Part shown: positions 16,402 through 27,132 of the stretch, one piece after another | How positions within the stretch are numbered: the stretch's first letter is position 1 | Layout: each line of letters starts with the position of its first letter | NCBI RefSeq assembly: GCF_027492755.1 | Contig: NZ_JAPUED010000220.1 | Coordinates: forward strand, 1 to 38,268 | Length of the DNA stretch: 38,268 nt | Direction: 5' to 3' | From: Micropruina sp. | Lineage (GTDB): Bacteria; Actinomycetota; Actinomycetes; Propionibacteriales; Propionibacteriaceae | Translations under genes and position numbers: made by a program | The notes under the pieces: model-generated | What the model was told of the DNA's origin: nothing | Databases searched by the model: none | What the model saw: only the letters and a program-made list of their open reading frames with translations

Positions 16402-19400
16402 GTGACGACCCCGGTACTGCGGCCCGATCCAGGGCCGCCGGAGCCACCATCGTCTCGCCCCCGAGCAGGAGTGCTCGGGGGCGAGGTGTTCTCCTTCTCC
16501 TACCGGCCCGCGGACGGCGTCCAGCGACTTCCGCTGGTCTCCGTCCTCCCGGCGGACGCCGGTGTCTTGCCGGTCGGCACCCGGTCGCTGGTCGAGCTTG
16601 TCGAGAGCTCTTTGGTGGCCGCCGACACCGAACTGCACTGGGCCTTCTACGCCGACGACGAAGCGGCGTTGCGAGCGCCCTGGGCGTCCCTGGCGGTCTG
16701 CCCGGACGTGGTCTTCGATGACGGCTCCCGGCTGTCCGACGGGCTCCCGGATCGCGGGCCCGCCATCGACCGGTACGGCTTCCCGGTCACGCCGTCCGAT
16801 CAGTTCGCGGCGCGCTGGAGCATGCCGCAGCAATGGAACGCCGACACGGTCTCGCTCGCCCCCTGGGCCGGACGCAGGATCAGCGCCATCGAGGTCGTCC
16901 TCGGCGACGGGTCGTTGACCGGCGACGCCGCCGCTGAGCCGGCGACGGGCTGGGTCGAGGTCGTCGTGCGGCGAGCAGAGGCACTTGCGGGCTGCCCGGC
17001 CGAACGGGTCGACACCCGGCGCGGCACGCATGCGGGCGCCCGGTTCTCCCGCGGGAACACGCTTCCCGCCGTCGCGCACCCGCACGGCTTCGTCTTCCTC
17101 ACCCCGGCCACGGACGCCGCCGACACCCGCTGGCCGTACCGCTGGGGTGTCCACGACGAACCGGCCGGACGCCGGCTGGCGGCGTTGCAGACCTCGCATC
17201 AGCCGAGCCCGTGGATCGGCGATCACGGGGTGCTGCAGTTCCTGCCGTACCTGCCCACGGCGGGTGGGCCGTCCGGTCACGGCGGTCACATCGTGCCGGG
17301 CACCGAGCTGGCCCGGCCGCACCGGTACGCCGCGACGTTGGTCGAGGGCATCGAGGTCGAGGGCGCGAGCACATCTGCGGTGGTCGCGGTGCGGGTGCGT
17401 GGCGCCTGGGCCGGTCTGCTGGTCGGTTGGCCGCCGGGCGACGGCTCACTGGCGCTGGAGTCGCTCCCGGACGGCAGGGTGACGGTCCGAGGCTGGATCG
17501 GCGAGCGTCCGGACGCCGCCTGGGGCAACGCGCCCCGGATGTACGTCTACGGCGAGACCGCGGAGCCAGCCGCGGTAGAGACCTCCGGCGAGCCGTACGG
17601 GCTGGGGGTGATGGCACCCGGCGAACTGGAACTGCGGGTCTCGACATCCTTCCTCTCCGCCGAGCAGGCGCGCCGCACCTTCGACCTGGAGGCGCCCTGG
17701 ACGTCCGGCTTCGACGAGCTGGTGGCGGCGAGCCGGGCTCGCTGGGACGCGATCTGCGGCGCCGTCGAACTGCCGGCGCCCGCCGATGACCGGTACGCCC
17801 TAGCCCATCGCGAACTGCGGGCCACGCTCGCGCACGCCCTGTACCGGCTGAACCTCTACCCGAACACCGCGTCCGAGAACGCCGGGACCGCTGACGCGCC
17901 CGTGTGGCGCTTCGCCGACGTCTTCACCCGCGCTGAACCACACGGCGAGGAGGTCACCGGCGCACCCGTCGCGTCCGGACGGCTGGTGGTGAACAACGGC
18001 TACTGGGACACCTATCGCACCGTCTGGCCGCTGCTCGCTCTGCTGGACGCGGACGTCACCGGGGAACTGCTGGACGGGCAGCTGGAGCAGGTCCGCCGCG
18101 GCGGTTGGACGGCGCGGTGGAGCGGTCCCGGCTACATCGATTGCATGGTCGGTACCTCCAGCGATCAGGTGTACGCCCAGGCCGCCCGGCTCGGCGTCGG
18201 CGGTTTCGACCGCGAGCTGGCCTACGAGTCGGGTTGGCGCAACGCCTGCGAACCCAGCCCGGACCCCCGTACCGGACGAGCGGGAACGGCGTCCGCGCGG
18301 TTCACCGGCCATGTTCCACGTGAAATCCACGCCGGGTTGTCCTGGACCATCGAGGCCGCGATCGGGGACGCCGCGCTGGGCCGGTTCGCCGCACTCCTCG
18401 CCGAGACGTCGTCGGAGCCCGTGCGCTACCGGGCACATGCCCGCTACTTCGCGAACCGTTCCCTGTCCTACCGGCAGCTGTTCGATCCGGAGACCGGCTT
18501 CTTCCGCGGCCGTTCCGCCGCTGGCCGAGCTTGTCGAGACCCTGGTGAATTCAACCCTGACAAGGTGTTTCGACAAGCTCAACCATCGGCGGAGCAGGGT
18601 GATCTGCATCCCGTCGGCGACTTCGATCCCGCGGTCTGGGGCGGTGACTACGTCGAGACCAACGCCTGGGGCATGTCGGCCTCCGCGGTGCACGACGGCG
18701 CCGGCCTGGCGGAGCTGTTCGGTGGCCCGGCGGCATTGCGGGAGCATCTGGACCGGCTGTTCGCCGAGCCGGAGACGATCGTGGCGCCGTACCATCCCGA
18801 TCAGGTGGTGCACGAGCAGCTCGAGGCAAGGGCCTTGCGCTCGGGCATGTGTGCGCTGTCGAACCAGCCGGCGCACCACCTGCCGTTCATGTACCTGCAC
18901 ACCGATCAGCCCTGGCGCGCCGCACCACTGGCGCGGGAACTGGCCGGACGGCTGTTCGCCGGCGGGCACATCGGCCAGGGCTTCCCCGGCGACGAGGACA
19001 ACGGCGAGATGAGCGGCTGGTGGCTGTGGGCTTTGCTCGGCCTCTATCCGCTCGATCCGGGCAGCGGCGAGCTGGTCATCGGGGCGCCGCTGGTCGACGA
19101 CCTCACCCTGCGTCGCGATGTGGGTCCGCTACGAGTACGGGTGAACCGCGAGTCGCCGGACGCGTCGTACCTGGCAGCCGCGTCCTGGAACGGGCGTGTC
19201 CTTAGCCGACCCCGGCTCACCCCCGCTGAGCTCGCCGAACCGGGGGTGCTCGAGGTCGACCTGGTCGATGAACCGCCGGCCGACGCTCTGCTCTGGCAGG
19301 AGCCGGCGGCCACCGTCAAGGAGTGGCAACCGGATCTGTGTCATCCCGAGTTCGCCCTCGCGAGCTCCGGTGTGAACGCTCAGGTTGCCTTCGACGACGG

Positions 19401-19707
19401 TGCCGACCCAGATGGCTGCTGCACTGTGCAGCCGGGTCAGTGGCTGGGCCAGGACTTCGGTGTCCCGCGACGTGTGACCGACCTCACGGTCACAACCCTG
19501 GACCCGGCGGATGCTCACTGCTTCGTGGTCGAGCACAGCGAGGACGGCCTGGTCTGGCAGCAAGCTTCCGCCACGCACCACGAGCCGCTGCCAGCGAACC
19601 GGACGACCCCATTTCAGCTAGCCACACCGGTATCGAGGCGCTACTGGCGAGTTCGGGTGACGGCCCCACTCCGGCTACGGCAGCTCGAGTTCTTCGACCT
19701 CGACTGA
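16402..19707 (+). CDS. Glycoside hydrolase family 92 alpha-mannosidase with discoidin-like ends
   Basis: About 1100 residues. GH92 enzymes are calcium-dependent exo-alpha-mannosidases, most often alpha-1,2 specific. The GH92 beta-sandwich begins at FSRGNTLPAVAHPHGFVFL. The catalytic barrel holds WGGDYVETNAWGM and, near residue 865, GDEDNGEMSGWW, the family's acid-residue motif, then LLGLYPLDPGSGELVIGAP. The last 130 residues (ASSGVNAQVAFDDG, WLGQDFGVPRRV) look like an F5/8 type C carbohydrate-binding domain. There is no signal peptide, so it is probably cytoplasmic. GTG 16402 follows the permease stop by 7 bases. GTG 16486 is an alternative, because a strong hairpin fills 16454-16485 and the residues before it are proline-rich and look unconserved. 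About 25 residues near 705-732 look inserted. Confidence 0.85.
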   Translation: MTTPVLRPDPGPPEPPSSRPRAGVLGGEVFSFSYRPADGVQRLPLVSVLPADAGVLPVGTRSLVELVESSLVAADTELHWAFYADDEAALRAPWASLAVCPDVVFDDGSRLSDGLPDRGPAIDRYGFPVTPSDQFAARWSMPQQWNADTVSLAPWAGRRISAIEVVLGDGSLTGDAAAEPATGWVEVVVRRAEALAGCPAERVDTRRGTHAGARFSRGNTLPAVAHPHGFVFLTPATDAADTRWPYRWGVHDEPAGRRLAALQTSHQPSPWIGDHGVLQFLPYLPTAGGPSGHGGHIVPGTELARPHRYAATLVEGIEVEGASTSAVVAVRVRGAWAGLLVGWPPGDGSLALESLPDGRVTVRGWIGERPDAAWGNAPRMYVYGETAEPAAVETSGEPYGLGVMAPGELELRVSTSFLSAEQARRTFDLEAPWTSGFDELVAASRARWDAICGAVELPAPADDRYALAHRELRATLAHALYRLNLYPNTASENAGTADAPVWRFADVFTRAEPHGEEVTGAPVASGRLVVNNGYWDTYRTVWPLLALLDADVTGELLDGQLEQVRRGGWTARWSGPGYIDCMVGTSSDQVYAQAARLGVGGFDRELAYESGWRNACEPSPDPRTGRAGTASARFTGHVPREIHAGLSWTIEAAIGDAALGRFAALLAETSSEPVRYRAHARYFANRSLSYRQLFDPETGFFRGRSAAGRACRDPGEFNPDKVFRQAQPSAEQGDLHPVGDFDPAVWGGDYVETNAWGMSASAVHDGAGLAELFGGPAALREHLDRLFAEPETIVAPYHPDQVVHEQLEARALRSGMCALSNQPAHHLPFMYLHTDQPWRAAPLARELAGRLFAGGHIGQGFPGDEDNGEMSGWWLWALLGLYPLDPGSGELVIGAPLVDDLTLRRDVGPLRVRVNRESPDASYLAAASWNGRVLSRPRLTPAELAEPGVLEVDLVDEPPADALLWQEPAATVKEWQPDLCHPEFALASSGVNAQVAFDDGADPDGCCTVQPGQWLGQDFGVPRRVTDLTVTTLDPADAHCFVVEHSEDGLVWQQASATHHEPLPANRTTPFQLATPVSRRYWRVRVTAPLRLRQLEFFDLD
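16454..16485. terminator. 14-bp perfect hairpin near the 5' end of the GH92 gene
   Basis: CTCGCCCCCGAGCA (16454-16467) and TGCTCGGGGGCGAG (16472-16485) are exactly complementary around a 4-nt loop, GGAG. The following GTGTTCTCC is not a clean U-tract. By strength and position, 60 bases after the permease stop, it could end or weaken transcription between the importer genes and GH92, or protect the upstream mRNA. If GTG 16402 is the real start, this stem is translated. Confidence 0.55.
18514..18593. repeat. REP-like palindrome inserted in the GH92 coding sequence
   Basis: Outer arms TCCGCCG (18514-18520) and CGGCGGA (18587-18593) and inner arms GAGCTTGTCGA (18527-18537) and TCGACAAGCTC (18570-18580) are perfectly complementary. 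The inner arms belong to the same family as the intergenic copies at 7520 and 19730. The encoded stretch (GRACRDPGEFNPDKVFRQAQ) separates FFRGRSAAG from FDPAVWGGDY, two pieces that are usually close together in GH92 proteins. The frame is kept. Confidence 0.7.
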
Positions 19708-19726
19708 CCGTGCGCACATTCGAGGG

Positions 19727-19826
19727 TTGAGCTTGTCGAAACCCGGTGAGTGATCTCGACAAGCTCGATCAACGGTGGCAGGGACGAGACGGCGTCCGAG
19801 GACGAGGAATCTCGACACGCTCGATC
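19727..19826. repeat. Cluster of TCGACAAGCTC-type palindromes between GH92 and ROK genes
   Basis: TTGAGCTTGTCGAAA (19727-19741) faces TCTCGACAAGCTCGATCAA (19754-19772), and a diverged third copy, TCTCGACACGCTCGATC, lies at 19810-19826. The first pair can form an 11-bp stem. The cluster sits between convergent genes and may serve as a bidirectional terminator or simply be a REP insertion site. Confidence 0.7.
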
Positions 19827-19848
19827 AGCGGAGGGTGAAGAAGCGGGG

Positions 19849-20769
19849 TCAGACCAGCAGGTCGGAGCGGTGCACAAGGGCGGCAGCGCCGATCAGCGGG
19901 GCGTCGCCGGCCAGGGACGCCCGCTCGACCCGGACGGCGCGGGCGAACGCGTTCACCGCACGAGAATCCACCGCCGCGCGGATGTGATCGACGTAGTCGT
20001 CGGCGACCAGCGAGAACCCGCCGCCGACCACGGCCAACTCCAGGTCGAGCAGGGTCGCGGCGTTCACCACGCCGGTGCCGATGAAGGTGGCGGACCGCAC
20101 CACGGCGGCGACGGCGATCGGGTCGCCCGCGGCGTAGGCGGCGGCCAGCTCTTCGCCGTCCGACCCGGTCCAACCCTGGGAGCGGGCCCAGGTCACGGTG
20201 TGCGGCCCGGACGACAGCTCCTCGACAGTCGCCGCGGCCGCCGAGCCCTCGACCCGGTCGACGATGACCTGGCCGAGGTGCCCGGCGTTCCCGGTGGCCC
20301 CGGCGATCACCCGACCGTCGGAGATGATGCCGCCGCCCACACCGGTGGAGACGACGAAGACCATGGCGTTGCTGACCCCGCGCGCCGCGCCCAGCCACAA
20401 CTCGGCCAGCGCGATGCAGGTGCCGTCGAGACGCAGCCGGACGTCGTCCAGCCCGGACGCCTCACGCACCACGTCGACGATCGGGAAGTCGCGCAGGCCG
20501 GGCAGGTTGATCGGCGAGATCGCGCCGAGCGGCAGGTTCAACGGGCCGGCCGAACCGATGCCGGCGGCGGCGACGTCCGACCAGTGCGGCGAGTCGAGTG
20601 CGGGCCGCAGCGCGGAGGCGATCGAAACCGCTGCGGCGTCCGGGGTCGAGGCGCCGGTGGCGCCCATTGCGGCGCGGCCGCGGGTGCCCTCGATAATGGT
20701 GCCGTCGGTGCCGATGAGCGCCGCCTCGACCTTGGTTCCGCCGAGATCGATAGCCAATGCAGCCGTCAT
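19849..20769 (-). CDS. ROK family sugar kinase, probably mannokinase
   Basis: A 306-residue ROK-fold kinase with the phosphate-binding N terminus AIDLGGTKVEAAL (about 5-17), GIGSAGPLN, and the second phosphate motif STGVGGGII. No helix-turn-helix precedes it, so it is an enzyme and not a ROK repressor. It lacks the usual zinc-binding cysteines: after GNAGHLGQVIVD, where most ROK kinases have a CxCGxxGCxE-like loop, it reads GSAAAATVEELSSG. In this locus, next to manA and under the same operator, phosphorylation of mannose (or GlcNAc) released from glycans is the best guess. The start ATG 20769 is 16 bp from the operator at 20785. Substrate is inferred. Confidence 0.85.
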   Translation of the reverse strand: MTAALAIDLGGTKVEAALIGTDGTIIEGTRGRAAMGATGASTPDAAAVSIASALRPALDSPHWSDVAAAGIGSAGPLNLPLGAISPINLPGLRDFPIVDVVREASGLDDVRLRLDGTCIALAELWLGAARGVSNAMVFVVSTGVGGGIISDGRVIAGATGNAGHLGQVIVDRVEGSAAAATVEELSSGPHTVTWARSQGWTGSDGEELAAAYAAGDPIAVAAVVRSATFIGTGVVNAATLLDLELAVVGGGFSLVADDYVDHIRAAVDSRAVNAFARAVRVERASLAGDAPLIGAAALVHRSDLLV

Positions 20770-20779
20770 GGCGACACGG

Positions 20780-20802
20780 TATCCTAAATCGATTGAGGAG
20801 GG
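20780..20802. promoter_or_regulatory. Shared operator between ROK kinase and manA
   Basis: The 43-bp gap between two divergent starts holds TAAATCGATTGA (20785-20796), whose reverse complement TCAATCGATTTA matches the sites at 11790 and 13171 in its TCAATCG half. TATCCT (20780-20785) could be the manA -10. GAGGAGGG (20795-20802) is the manA ribosome site and overlaps the operator. One bound repressor would silence both genes. Confidence 0.65.
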
Positions 20803-20812
20803 TAGGACTTCG

Positions 20813-22009
20813 TTGTTTATCGAGCTTTCGAATACGCCGCGGCACTATGCGTGGGGTTCCTACGACGGCATCGCCGGCTTCACCGGGCAGCAGCCGAGCG
20901 GGGAACCCGAGGCCGAACTGTGGTTCGGCACCCATCCGGGTTCACCGAGCCTGACGCCGCGCACCTTCCCACCCACCGAGCCCGGCCACGCGACGCTGCG
21001 CGACTGGGTCGCCGCCGAGCCGGAACTGCTGCTCGGGAACCCGGACGCCACCGAACTGCCGATCCTGCTGAAGGTGCTGGCCGCCCGGACGCCGCTGTCG
21101 CTGCAGGTGCATCCCAGCCCGGAACAGGCCGAGCAGGGCTACGCCGACGAGGTCGCCCGGGGAATCGAACCCGACGCGTTCATCCGCAGCTACAAGGACC
21201 CGCATCCGAAGCCCGAGATCATCGTCGCCGTCACCGAGTTCGAGGGACTGTGCGGCTTCCGGCCCAGCGCCGAGGTGGCCGCATTCGCCGCCGACCTGGC
21301 GGCACTGGCACCGCAACCGAGCCCAGGGGTGGCCCAACTGCTTGAGCTATTGGCCGATCCCACCGCGATGGAGCCGGTGGTCGACTGGTTGTTGTCCGGT
21401 GAGGCGTCGGCCGCCGAGTGTGTCGCCGAGGTGGTCGCGCTGGCCGGCTCGGACGCCGCCGCCACTGCGCCCAGTGCGGCCACCTTCCACACCATCGGCG
21501 AGCTGGCGGAGCACTACCCGGGCGACCCGGGCGTGGTGGTCGCCGCGCTGCTCAACCAGACGGCGCTGCGGCCGGGGGAGTGCATGTTCGCCGCCGCGGG
21601 CGTCCTGCACGCCTACCTGCGCGGCGTCGGCATCGAACTGATGACCGCCAGCGACAACGTGCTGCGCGGCGGGCTGACCCCCAAGCACGTCGACACCGGC
21701 GAACTGCTGCGGGTGCTGTCCTTCGAGCAGGGCGAACCGGCCCTGCTGGTGCCGGGACGTCCGGCCGAGAACGTGACCGTGTACGCGCCGCCGGCACCCT
21801 TCGAACTCGCTGTCGTCGACCTGGCCGGCAGCACCGAGCAGCTGCATGGTGGGCCGGCGATCCTGCTGGTCGAACGCGGCCCGGTGACGCTCACCGGCGC
21901 GGAGGCGTCCGTCACCCTGGGGCGGGGGCAGGCGGTGTTCGTCCCGGCGTCCGAGAGCAAGGTGATCCTCAGCGGCACCGGACGAGTGTGGCTGGCCAGC
22001 GCCGGCTGA
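20813..22009 (+). CDS. manA: Mannose-6-phosphate isomerase, class I
   Basis: A 398-residue type I phosphomannose isomerase that converts mannose-6-phosphate to fructose-6-phosphate. The zinc-site pieces are LSLQVHPSPEQ (about 93-103), KPEI in HPKPEIIVA (about 132) and HAYLRGVGIELM (about 265). The latter runs into the family signature ASDNVLRGGLTPKHVD. I start at TTG 20813 because the protein then begins LFIELSNTPRHYAWGS, the normal family N terminus, with GAGGAGGG 10 bases before it. A longer frame upstream runs antisense through the ROK gene and is not real. It completes the route from imported mannose to glycolysis. Confidence 0.94.
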   Translation: MFIELSNTPRHYAWGSYDGIAGFTGQQPSGEPEAELWFGTHPGSPSLTPRTFPPTEPGHATLRDWVAAEPELLLGNPDATELPILLKVLAARTPLSLQVHPSPEQAEQGYADEVARGIEPDAFIRSYKDPHPKPEIIVAVTEFEGLCGFRPSAEVAAFAADLAALAPQPSPGVAQLLELLADPTAMEPVVDWLLSGEASAAECVAEVVALAGSDAAATAPSAATFHTIGELAEHYPGDPGVVVAALLNQTALRPGECMFAAAGVLHAYLRGVGIELMTASDNVLRGGLTPKHVDTGELLRVLSFEQGEPALLVPGRPAENVTVYAPPAPFELAVVDLAGSTEQLHGGPAILLVERGPVTLTGAEASVTLGRGQAVFVPASESKVILSGTGRVWLASAG

Positions 22010-22024
22010 CGAGGTTCCGAGGTC

Positions 22025-22036
22025 TATAGTCCGGTG
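22025..22036 (+). promoter_or_regulatory. Possible -10 for a leaderless EamA transcript
   Basis: TATAGT (22025-22030) ends 3 bases before GTG 22034 and 6 before GTG 22037, and no Shine-Dalgarno sequence is visible. This spacing would place the transcript start at or next to the start codon. No convincing -35 is seen. Confidence 0.4.
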
Positions 22037-22897
22037 GTGCGCAGCGCCCTGACCCGGATCGATCCCGTCTGGCTGGTGCTGTTCGGGATCGCCTCGGTGC
22101 AGCTGGGCGCGTCGTTCGCGAAGGATCTGTTCGCGCTCAGCACGCCGACGGCGACGGCCTGGCTGCGGCTCTGTTTCGCCAGCCTGATCTTCCTCACCTT
22201 CGCCCGGCCCCGGCTGCGCGGACGCCGTCCGCGGGAATGGGTGATCGCGATCGGCTACGGGCTGGCCCTGGCCGGGATGAACTGGGCGATCTACGCCAGC
22301 TTCGCGCGGATCCCGATCGGGGTCGCGGTTACCGTCGAGTTCCTCGGACCGCTGGCTGTCGCGGTGGCCGGCTCACGCCGTCCGCGCGACCTGATCTGGG
22401 TCGGTCTGGCCGGGCTCGGAGTCGCGCTGCTCGGCCTGCAGCCCGTCGAGGCCGACTGGGTCGGGATCGGACTGGCCCTGCTGGCCGGCGCGCTGTGGGC
22501 CGGCTACATCCTGCTCGCCGGGCCGACCGGACGCCACTTCGAGGGCGTCTCCGGAGTGACCGTCGCCAGCGTGGTCGGCGCGGTGCTGCTGGCACCCGCG
22601 GCGCTGACGTTCGGCAGTCCGGTGTTCAGCCCGCATGTGCTGGGTGTCGCACTTGCGGTCGGCTTGTTGTCGTCGGTGATTCCGTACGGATTTGAGATGG
22701 TCGCGCTGCGTCGGATGAGACCCGGTCTGTTCGGCATTCTGATGAGTCTCGAGCCGGCCGCCGCGGCACTGTTCGCCCTTGTGTTGCTGGGGGAGAACCT
22801 CAGCATCGTCGAGTGCGCGGCGATGGCCTGCGTGATCGTCGCCAGCGTCGGCGCCGCCCGTTCGGCCGGCACTTCCACGCCGATGGCCCGCGACTAG
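22034..22897 (+). CDS. EamA/RhtA-type drug/metabolite exporter
   Basis: A 287-residue protein with ten hydrophobic helices in two EamA halves. Characteristic pieces are GMNWAIYASFARIPIGVAVTVEFLGPL in the first half and SLEPAAAALFALVLLGE in the second, both familiar from RhtA-like threonine/homoserine and related exporters. The start is GTG 22034 or the adjacent GTG 22037. It lies 24 bp after manA in the same direction but probably has its own promoter. The substrate is unknown, and I see no link to the mannose locus. Confidence 0.88.
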   Translation: MVRSALTRIDPVWLVLFGIASVQLGASFAKDLFALSTPTATAWLRLCFASLIFLTFARPRLRGRRPREWVIAIGYGLALAGMNWAIYASFARIPIGVAVTVEFLGPLAVAVAGSRRPRDLIWVGLAGLGVALLGLQPVEADWVGIGLALLAGALWAGYILLAGPTGRHFEGVSGVTVASVVGAVLLAPAALTFGSPVFSPHVLGVALAVGLLSSVIPYGFEMVALRRMRPGLFGILMSLEPAAAALFALVLLGENLSIVECAAMACVIVASVGAARSAGTSTPMARD

Positions 22898-22965
22898 CCG
22901 CTACCCTCTGCGTTCGCCGGATCACCCTCTCGATCCGGAACCACACCGACCAAGGGGAGCTTTCG

Positions 22966-23487
22966 ATGACGAAACCCGCTGCATTCATCCATCACTCGGC
23001 GTTTGTCGTCTCCGATCTGGAGAAGACCCGCGAGTTCTACGTCGACGTGCTGGGCTTCGAGGAGATCCACCGGCCGACCGACTTCGTCTTCCACGGCGCC
23101 TACTTCCGGCTGGGCGAGGCGGAGATCCACGTCGTCCAGGAGAAGACCCCCGGACGGCTGCGCGAGAACGCCCCGAACTGGGAACTCGACGAGCTGCAGA
23201 CCGGACTCGTCCACCACGTCGCGATCATGGTCGACGACTGGCGGCCGCTGCTGGCCAAGGTGCAGGCACGGGGCGAGGACCGGGTCGGCGGCTTCCGGGT
23301 CCGCGACGACTTCGTCGAGCAGGTCTACGTCGCCGACCCCGACGGCAACATCATCGAGCTGCTGCAGCAGCACGACGAGGCGTCCGGACGCCGCCGCCGG
23401 CAGCAGATCTTCGACGAGGGCATCGCCGTCCCGGTGGCCCCGGGCTACCCGCTGATCGATCCGCGTGAGAAGTACGGCGAGGCCTGA
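22966..23487 (+). CDS. VOC-superfamily (glyoxalase/extradiol dioxygenase fold) protein
   Basis: A 173-residue single-domain metalloprotein fold with paired beta-alpha-beta-beta-beta modules. Likely metal ligands are a histidine in FIHHSAFVV (9 or 10), a histidine in LVHHVAIMV (about 83) and a glutamate in NIIELLQQ (about 131). It ends in an unusual basic stretch and a proline-rich tail (ASGRRRRQQ, PVAPGYPLIDPRE). Typical activities are dioxygenase, glyoxalase or isomerase; the substrate cannot be read. The start is ATG 22966 with AAGGGGAG at 22952-22959. Confidence 0.85.
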   Translation: MTKPAAFIHHSAFVVSDLEKTREFYVDVLGFEEIHRPTDFVFHGAYFRLGEAEIHVVQEKTPGRLRENAPNWELDELQTGLVHHVAIMVDDWRPLLAKVQARGEDRVGGFRVRDDFVEQVYVADPDGNIIELLQQHDEASGRRRRQQIFDEGIAVPVAPGYPLIDPREKYGEA

Positions 23488-23512
23488 GCGGAGGTAGGCG
23501 CCCGGACGGATT

Positions 23513-23558
23513 CTGCCGCGGTGGCGGAAGCAGATTTCCTGCCGCCGTGGCGGAAGCA
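23513..23558. promoter_or_regulatory. Tandem 20-bp repeat upstream of the PTS operon
   Basis: CTGCCGCGGTGGCGGAAGCA (23513-23532) is repeated at 23539-23558 with one change (G to C at the eighth base). The period is 26 bp, about two and a half helical turns. It lies 84 bp before the IIA start, a natural place for activator binding. The PRD regulator at the end of the operon is the obvious candidate, by context only. Confidence 0.55.
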
Positions 23559-23604
23559 AGTGTGTTGGAGCGGCATGGTTCGGCTCGGCTACGTTCGCAT
23601 GGGT

Positions 23605-23624
23605 CCCCGGCAGCGGTGCCGGGG
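23605..23624 (+). other. Leader hairpin in front of the PTS IIA gene
   Basis: CCCCGGCA (23605-23612) and TGCCGGGG (23617-23624) are exactly complementary around GCGG. The Shine-Dalgarno AGGAG follows at 23631-23635 and the ATG at 23642. It has no U-tract, so a translation-control or mRNA-stability role is as likely as attenuation. Confidence 0.45.
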
Positions 23625-23641
23625 CGGGACAGGAGAACGAG

Positions 23642-26750
<3,109 letters not shown>

Positions 26751-26811
26751 CCCGAACCCGACGCCGCCGTCCGTCAACGGCGACAGACACAACCACAAGT
26801 GAGGAATGACC

Positions 26812-27105
26812 ATGAAGGTGTTGCTGATCTGCTCGGCAGGAATGTCCACGAGCCTGCTGGTGAACAACATGCTGAAGTTCGCCGAGGCCGGCGACGCGGT
26901 CGACGCGCTGCCGTTCGGCGAGCTCGAGGCCAAGATCGCCGACTACGACGTCGTACTGCTCGGCCCGCAGATCCGGTTCAAGCTCTCCGACGTCGAGAAG
27001 GTGGCTGCCGCGCACGGCAAGCCCGCCGAAGTCATCGACATGAGGGTGTACGGAACGATGAACGGCAAAGCCGCGATGGAGCAGGCCCGACGCCTGCTCG
27101 CCTGA
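26812..27105 (+). CDS. PTS lactose/cellobiose-type EIIB
   Basis: A 97-residue EIIB with the phospho-cysteine C7 in the loop ICSAGMSTS, the hallmark of this class, and the conserved LLGPQIRFKL later. I prefer ATG 26812 because GAGGAA at 26801-26806 is well spaced; ATG 26806 overlaps that site. It accepts phosphate from the EIIA at 23642 and passes it to sugar bound by EIIC. The order IIA-GH1-IIC-IIB-regulator is compact. Confidence 0.93.
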   Translation: MKVLLICSAGMSTSLLVNNMLKFAEAGDAVDALPFGELEAKIADYDVVLLGPQIRFKLSDVEKVAAAHGKPAEVIDMRVYGTMNGKAAMEQARRLLA

Positions 27106-27132
27106 GCATGATCAGGATGGAGAGTTCGCGTC

